This document shows, piece after piece, positions 25,586 to 29,567 of a stretch of DNA of 29,567 bases. The stretch covers positions 1 to 29,567 of the forward strand of contig JBFHGJ010000068.1 in the NCBI GenBank assembly GCA_041583135.1. Reading direction: 5' to 3'. The translations under genes were made by a program, and so were the position numbers. The stretch comes from JABSOG01 sp041583135 (lineage in GTDB: Bacteria > Pseudomonadota > Gammaproteobacteria > Enterobacterales > Alteromonadaceae). A model generated the notes under the pieces. It was not told the DNA's origin, did not search any database, and was given only the letters and a program-made list of their open reading frames with translations. The stretch's first letter is position 1, and each line of letters starts with the position of its first letter.

Positions 25586-28500
25586 TCAAGGTTGTACAGG
25601 CCATGGCTTAGTCTTGATATGGTTTCTTATATTATTTGCATAACTGCAACCAACACTATTGCCATTTCTGTCTATAATTTTGCTAGCGCAATTCCGTACT
25701 CCACCATTTCCATTGGGTGAATATATCGGGTCTCCTGTGTTGTATCTAGAAAAAGCGTCATCCCATACAAGATCAGGCCTAATTGCAGGAGACCATGGCC
25801 AGTCATTAAGTGGGTCGCCGTCGTTTAGATCTTGGTTATACCAGTGATTTAAGTATAGTAGCGCTTCATTTCTGACTGTGTTCAAATAATTCACACCATC
25901 ATTTAACGCACGATACCAGTCCCAGAGCTGATATTCAGCTTGTAAGGGATCTCTTTGCATCAACCCCCAGCCATCAGGTTGTCCAAACACTGGAAAGCCT
26001 GAGCCTGTATATGCGCTGCCGCTAAATTGTCGGTGCGTGCTTTCTTGCCAGCACACGGCTTTGGCTTCATCGGTTGTGGTAAGTTTAAAAATATCATCCT
26101 GCGAGGGGTTTTCTCCCCCAATTTGGAAGCCCGACTGTGAAGCGGTTGCGGTTGTTTGCCCATCAAAGGTGGCTGATGCATAAACAGTCATATTGTTCGC
26201 GCCTGCGAGTAAGCTGCCCCATTGCGGTGACCACGTATTTGAGCCTGTTACATCGACAGTACCAGAAGCTGGAACTCGATGGCTGAAAGTACGATTATTG
26301 GCGTGGAAATCTAAAGTTGCATACCAATGAAAGGTGATTTCTTGAACTGGCACAATTGCAGGTTGATGGCTTGCGACAAATTCAACATTAGGCATGTTAC
26401 GCTGTTGGTCAATGGTCCACATTTGCCCTGTGGGGTTGGCGATTGCAACAGCAGTGAGCTTAGGATAAACCACAGTAACCACAGGCGTAAAATCCCAAGT
26501 CATATAAGGGTTGCAAGCGCATTCGCTAACCACGGTAACCGTGTGCTCACCGGGTTGTGGGAAGGTATGGTTAAAGCTCATGCCGCCGCTGGCAACCAAG
26601 GTGCCACCAATCCAGTATTGATTAACCGGGTTCATGCAGTTTGTGCCGGTTGTCATGGTGACATCAAAGCTGGTTAATTGGCCTGCAATGATTTGGGTTG
26701 GAGCGTTTAAGTCCACACTGGATATGGTGCAATCCATATCATAGGGCGGTTCATAATCGTTCGGGTCTGGCTCTGATGGCGGGTCTTCTGGCTCGTAACC
26801 TGTCCAGCAATTATCGTAAATATACTCAGGTGGCCTAAAGATGGCGTTGGACGGTTTATCGAAGTTTTTGCGATAAGCCGCACCAATGGCTTTGGCATCA
26901 TACAAGCGTCTGCGCTGCTGGCTGGCTTGAATTAAGACATCTTGGTTGGTCTGCTCGGTCGGTAAAATGACGCTAAGTGTGGTGTTTTGCTCAGACCAAG
27001 CGATATGCGACCATGGTGAAGCACTTGCGCGAACATAGCGGGTAAGGTCTTGCCCTGCTTGACTGTCACCTGCGTGTGTCAGGTTTTGGCTGCGATCATC
27101 CAGTTGCCAGCGAATATCCGGCTCAGTTGGGCCGTATTGGTAGTTGTAGCGTTCCCCTTGGCTATTGTTCACACTCGTTAACCTGCCTAATTTATCATAT
27201 TGATAAGTATAGGCTTTGTTACCATTGTTGCGAGTGGAAGTGATGGGGTTGCCCATGGTATCGTAAATTAATTGCAGCGCATCAAAATCCCCTTGTTTGA
27301 CCTTAGTTGTCAGGTTGTTTGGGTTAATTTGCATTGTATTATGCCGAGCAAGGTTTGCGGCTTCATTGTGCTTGCGTTTGGCGATATTGGTTAAGCTGCC
27401 GGTAGCGTCATATTGATAATCCAGTTGTGTTTCATCGGCCTGATTGGCTGAAACTCTAAACCCTAATGCGTCGTATTGATACTCATGGCTGGCACCATCG
27501 GCAAAGGTGATTTTGTTCAGTTGGCCAATTGGCGTGTAGTTCAGCTCAGTGGTGTTTTCACCTGCTATTATTTTTGTCACTAGCCCCTGTGAGTTATAGC
27601 CATAATCCTCTACGTCAGTATGAAGACCGGTGTAGGCTGTGGTTTGTTTGAGCATATCGCCTAGATTGTTGTATTGATAGCTGCGCTGGTATTTTGGGGT
27701 TTTGATAGACAGCAAGTTGCCGTGACTATCGTAACTGAACTGCATAATCGGCTTATCTTGCTGGCTAACCACCTCAGGCCAACCTTGCTGGCTGTATTGA
27801 TACCGGTAGCGGCTTTGTGGCGTGGTTAAAAGCGAAAGTAACCCCTCGCTGTTATAGTCAAACCTAGCTTGTAACTCGCCATCTTGCGACAGCACACTCG
27901 GTTTGCCGCTGTTGTACTCGATATCAAATCGAGTGCCTTGGGCATTGGTCAACGCCTGTAAATTGCCGTTGGCATCATGTTCAAAAACACTGGTGTGGCC
28001 CAAGGCGTCTTTAACCTTTGTCACTCTATCTTGGTACTGATAGTGATGGCTTTGGGCGCGAACCTGACTAAATTTGGCTTTACCATCGTTAAAGTATTTA
28101 AACGCCGCTGCCTTTTGGCCGTTTGGGTCGTCAATACCAATCAAGCGGTGATGGCTGTCATAGTCAAACTGCCAGAGGTTACCGCCAAGGTCGGTGACTT
28201 GAGCCAAACGCCCTTTGGCATCATAACCTAAGCGAGCCTGTCTGCCATGACTGTCTTGCATCAAAACAAGATGACCGTTTTGCCAAGTTAAACTCACCGA
28301 TTGCCCGGCATTGTCATCAATGGTCACTAAACGCTGGTCTTGATAGTGAAAGCTGAGTTTATTGCCGTTTCTATCGCGCTGCTCAGCTAAAAGGTAGGTA
28401 TTGCCCATACGAACAAAACGTTTAACGCCACCAACTGTGGATTTAAGCTCAATAATGTCGTCGCTCAATCGCACATGATCTCGCAATGTCTTGATTTCGC

Positions 28501-28930
28501 CATTGGCTTGCGTATGCAAAAGCTTGCCAAATTCATCTAAGCGAATGATTTCACTATAGCTTAGGCGCCAGCCATCGCCCAAACCAACATTGCCATCTGC
28601 CAAAGCGTCATACACCAAACTCATCACAATCGGCATTCGCCCCGAGGTCACTAAAAATCGGCGCTCAAAACTGACATTGCCTTTGTTTACATTGACCAAG
28701 CCTTTTGACAAACCCGATTGTGGATTGGGGCTTAAAGTTTGCACTCGGCGACGTTCAGATACTTCATTAAGCCACTTAGCGTGACTGGCCATCACAGGAT
28801 GCAGGTTTAAAGATTGTTTGCCAGATAAAATGGCGGGCTTATTTGCAGAGTTGAAATTCTCAGCACTGGCAACACCAGCAAATATAACCAAAGACAGTAA
28901 AAAAGCGCAACAGTAGCGTAAACGTATCAT
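25586..28930 (-). CDS. Exported YD-repeat protein with C-terminal SLT-like domain
   Basis: A 1114-residue protein with a Sec signal peptide (1-23, cleavage after GVASA). Residues about 75-185 resemble the N-terminal region of RHS/YD proteins (GNVSFERRFLV, LGDGWRLSY). About 190-600 holds YD repeats such as YDAKGRLAQV, YQYDALGFRV and YQYDKLGRLT. The usual RHS core end is absent. A proline- and acid-rich linker (698-735) leads to two beta-sandwich-like segments: 736-823, PKD-like with PGEHTVTV, and 825-938. The last 165 residues look SLT/lysozyme-like: WQES with E963, GLMQ 989-992 and YNTG 1063-1066. Several cysteines suggest disulfides. ATG 28930 is preceded by AGGA at seven bases; an in-frame TTG two codons earlier is less likely. 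It may act on peptidoglycan outside the cytoplasm. Confidence 0.85.
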   Translation of the reverse strand: MIRLRYCCAFLLSLVIFAGVASAENFNSANKPAILSGKQSLNLHPVMASHAKWLNEVSERRRVQTLSPNPQSGLSKGLVNVNKGNVSFERRFLVTSGRMPIVMSLVYDALADGNVGLGDGWRLSYSEIIRLDEFGKLLHTQANGEIKTLRDHVRLSDDIIELKSTVGGVKRFVRMGNTYLLAEQRDRNGNKLSFHYQDQRLVTIDDNAGQSVSLTWQNGHLVLMQDSHGRQARLGYDAKGRLAQVTDLGGNLWQFDYDSHHRLIGIDDPNGQKAAAFKYFNDGKAKFSQVRAQSHHYQYQDRVTKVKDALGHTSVFEHDANGNLQALTNAQGTRFDIEYNSGKPSVLSQDGELQARFDYNSEGLLSLLTTPQSRYRYQYSQQGWPEVVSQQDKPIMQFSYDSHGNLLSIKTPKYQRSYQYNNLGDMLKQTTAYTGLHTDVEDYGYNSQGLVTKIIAGENTTELNYTPIGQLNKITFADGASHEYQYDALGFRVSANQADETQLDYQYDATGSLTNIAKRKHNEAANLARHNTMQINPNNLTTKVKQGDFDALQLIYDTMGNPITSTRNNGNKAYTYQYDKLGRLTSVNNSQGERYNYQYGPTEPDIRWQLDDRSQNLTHAGDSQAGQDLTRYVRASASPWSHIAWSEQNTTLSVILPTEQTNQDVLIQASQQRRRLYDAKAIGAAYRKNFDKPSNAIFRPPEYIYDNCWTGYEPEDPPSEPDPNDYEPPYDMDCTISSVDLNAPTQIIAGQLTSFDVTMTTGTNCMNPVNQYWIGGTLVASGGMSFNHTFPQPGEHTVTVVSECACNPYMTWDFTPVVTVVYPKLTAVAIANPTGQMWTIDQQRNMPNVEFVASHQPAIVPVQEITFHWYATLDFHANNRTFSHRVPASGTVDVTGSNTWSPQWGSLLAGANNMTVYASATFDGQTTATASQSGFQIGGENPSQDDIFKLTTTDEAKAVCWQESTHRQFSGSAYTGSGFPVFGQPDGWGLMQRDPLQAEYQLWDWYRALNDGVNYLNTVRNEALLYLNHWYNQDLNDGDPLNDWPWSPAIRPDLVWDDAFSRYNTGDPIYSPNGNGGVRNCASKIIDRNGNSVGCSYANNIRNHIKTKPWPVQP

Positions 28931-29271
28931 GCTCAATTCCTATTTATTGTTATTAGGACCTAGTTGACCTTAAGTTTTACCGAAAATCCTTTTTATGCAA
29001 GTTTTTTGTCCTATATTTATGTGCAAGGTTGACTAATGGTAGCAAAAACAAACAGTAACGCTTGGTAAAATCAACATTGTTTATAAGAGCCTGGCCGTTT
29101 TTTTGAGAAAAACGCGTTGGTCTTGTGTTGCTTTTAAGATCCGCTTTGTTTAGTATTGCGAAACTGTTAATACATTCATTCGATTTGTTAACAGTGCCAC
29201 CCAATGCGCATCGATGCGTATTCTTTGCTCAAGTCATGGAAGCCACCTTTTAGTTTTCCCGGATATAAGAA
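28931..29271. other. Divergent intergenic region, YD gene to 3' gene
   Basis: A 341-base A/T-rich region between two divergent exported-protein genes. It must hold both promoters. On the minus strand TTGCAC and a TGCATAAAA stretch occur near 28995-29030, but spacing is poor and I do not call them. A near-perfect palindrome lies at 29203-29222. No RNA gene or transposon end is visible. Confidence 0.5.
29203..29222. promoter_or_regulatory. 20-base near-perfect palindrome
   Basis: AATGCGCATCGATGCGTATT is self-complementary at 18 of 20 positions, centred on ATCGAT. It sits 50 bases before the start codon at 29272, a typical operator position. No binding protein is suggested. Confidence 0.5.
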
Positions 29272-29567
29272 ATGATAAAAATAACCATTCAAGCCACAGT
29301 TGTGGCTGGGGCGTTGTGCTGTCTTGGATTTGGCATTCCAAGCTTTGCAGGCCAAAAACTAGATGAAATCAATGCCAAACTTGACCAACAAGCGCTTGAG
29401 ATTGACCAAAAATACGGTGTGCTCATCGATTATCAAGAGCGTGGTGATTTAAAGCTTGATCTAATCGCTCAACAGGCGCTAAGTGAAGCAACCGATGGTA
29501 CTCAATCGGTAAAAGACATTGCTGAAGCGGCATTTGCGACCTATGAGATCACAGACCCATATGAGCA
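29272..29567 (+). CDS. Exported protein, 5' part only
   Basis: The reading frame is open from ATG 29272 to the window end, 98 codons, and the gene continues outside. It begins with a signal peptide (MIKITIQATVVAGALCCLGF, cleavage probably after PSFA, residue 26). An alpha-helical, charged region rich in Gln, Asp and Leu follows (KLDEINAKLDQQALEIDQKY), possibly a coiled coil. A purine-rich AAGA lies just before the ATG, with GGAT further upstream. I do not recognise the family. It is divergent from the YD-SLT gene and may belong to the same exported system. Confidence 0.7.
   Translation, partial: MIKITIQATVVAGALCCLGFGIPSFAGQKLDEINAKLDQQALEIDQKYGVLIDYQERGDLKLDLIAQQALSEATDGTQSVKDIAEAAFATYEITDPYE

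Noticed and set aside
27100..28300. Repeated short phrases in the YD gene as DNA repeats or CRISPR
   Set aside because: The repetition is at protein level (YD motifs) with irregular spacing and differing bases; no uniform repeat-spacer pattern exists.
28977..29204. A 75-codon minus-strand frame upstream of the YD gene
   Set aside because: It needs a TTG start without a ribosome binding site, has no domain, and lies where promoters are expected.
1..29567. tRNA, rRNA or riboswitch
   Set aside because: I saw no cloverleaf ending in CCA, no rRNA-like segment and no recognisable riboswitch aptamer; a covariance-model scan would be decisive.

Overview
The window looks like a gammaproteobacterial chromosome, probably an Alteromonadales-type marine genus. 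This rests on the complete division and cell wall (dcw) cluster in E. coli gene order, closely E. coli-like FtsZ, LpxC, MraZ and MurC, a meso-diaminopimelate-type MurE, and LpxC itself, which implies lipopolysaccharide. I cannot name the genus from sequence alone.

Bases 1-18220, minus strand: mraZ-rsmH-ftsL-ftsI-murE-murF-mraY-murD-ftsW-murG-murC-ddlB-ftsQ-ftsA-ftsZ-lpxC. The operon starts from a good promoter with an MraZ operator at 18158-18220 and ends at a strong hairpin at 26-49. Most genes overlap by 4-11 bases or are separated by a few bases. The products make the peptidoglycan precursor (MurC-F, DdlB), move it to lipid I and II (MraY, MurG), polymerise and cross-link it at the septum (FtsW, FtsI), and assemble the divisome (FtsL, FtsQ, FtsA, FtsZ). 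LpxC commits lipid A synthesis. Several genes have misleading upstream starts; I give corrected ones.

Bases 18103-18584: a 482-base divergent intergenic region, followed on the plus strand by a 1009-residue SNF2-family ATPase with two SWIM zinc-finger motifs (18585-21614).

Bases 21611-28930, minus strand: the unusual part. A large exported YD-repeat protein ends in a lysozyme/SLT-like domain. It is followed 16 bases later by an exported beta-propeller-like protein. Next come a frameshifted small SLT-like gene, a second exported propeller-like protein overlapping it, a third propeller paralogous to the first, and a short chimeric gene containing a decayed copy of the YD protein's pre-SLT segment. 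A 100-base unit carrying a ribosome binding site and signal peptide occurs twice at 96% identity. I read this as a modular, recombining locus of exported wall-active proteins and partner (possibly immunity) proteins. That reading is inference.

Bases 28931-29567: an intergenic region with a near-perfect 20-base palindrome, then the 5' part of a divergent gene for an exported protein that runs off the window.
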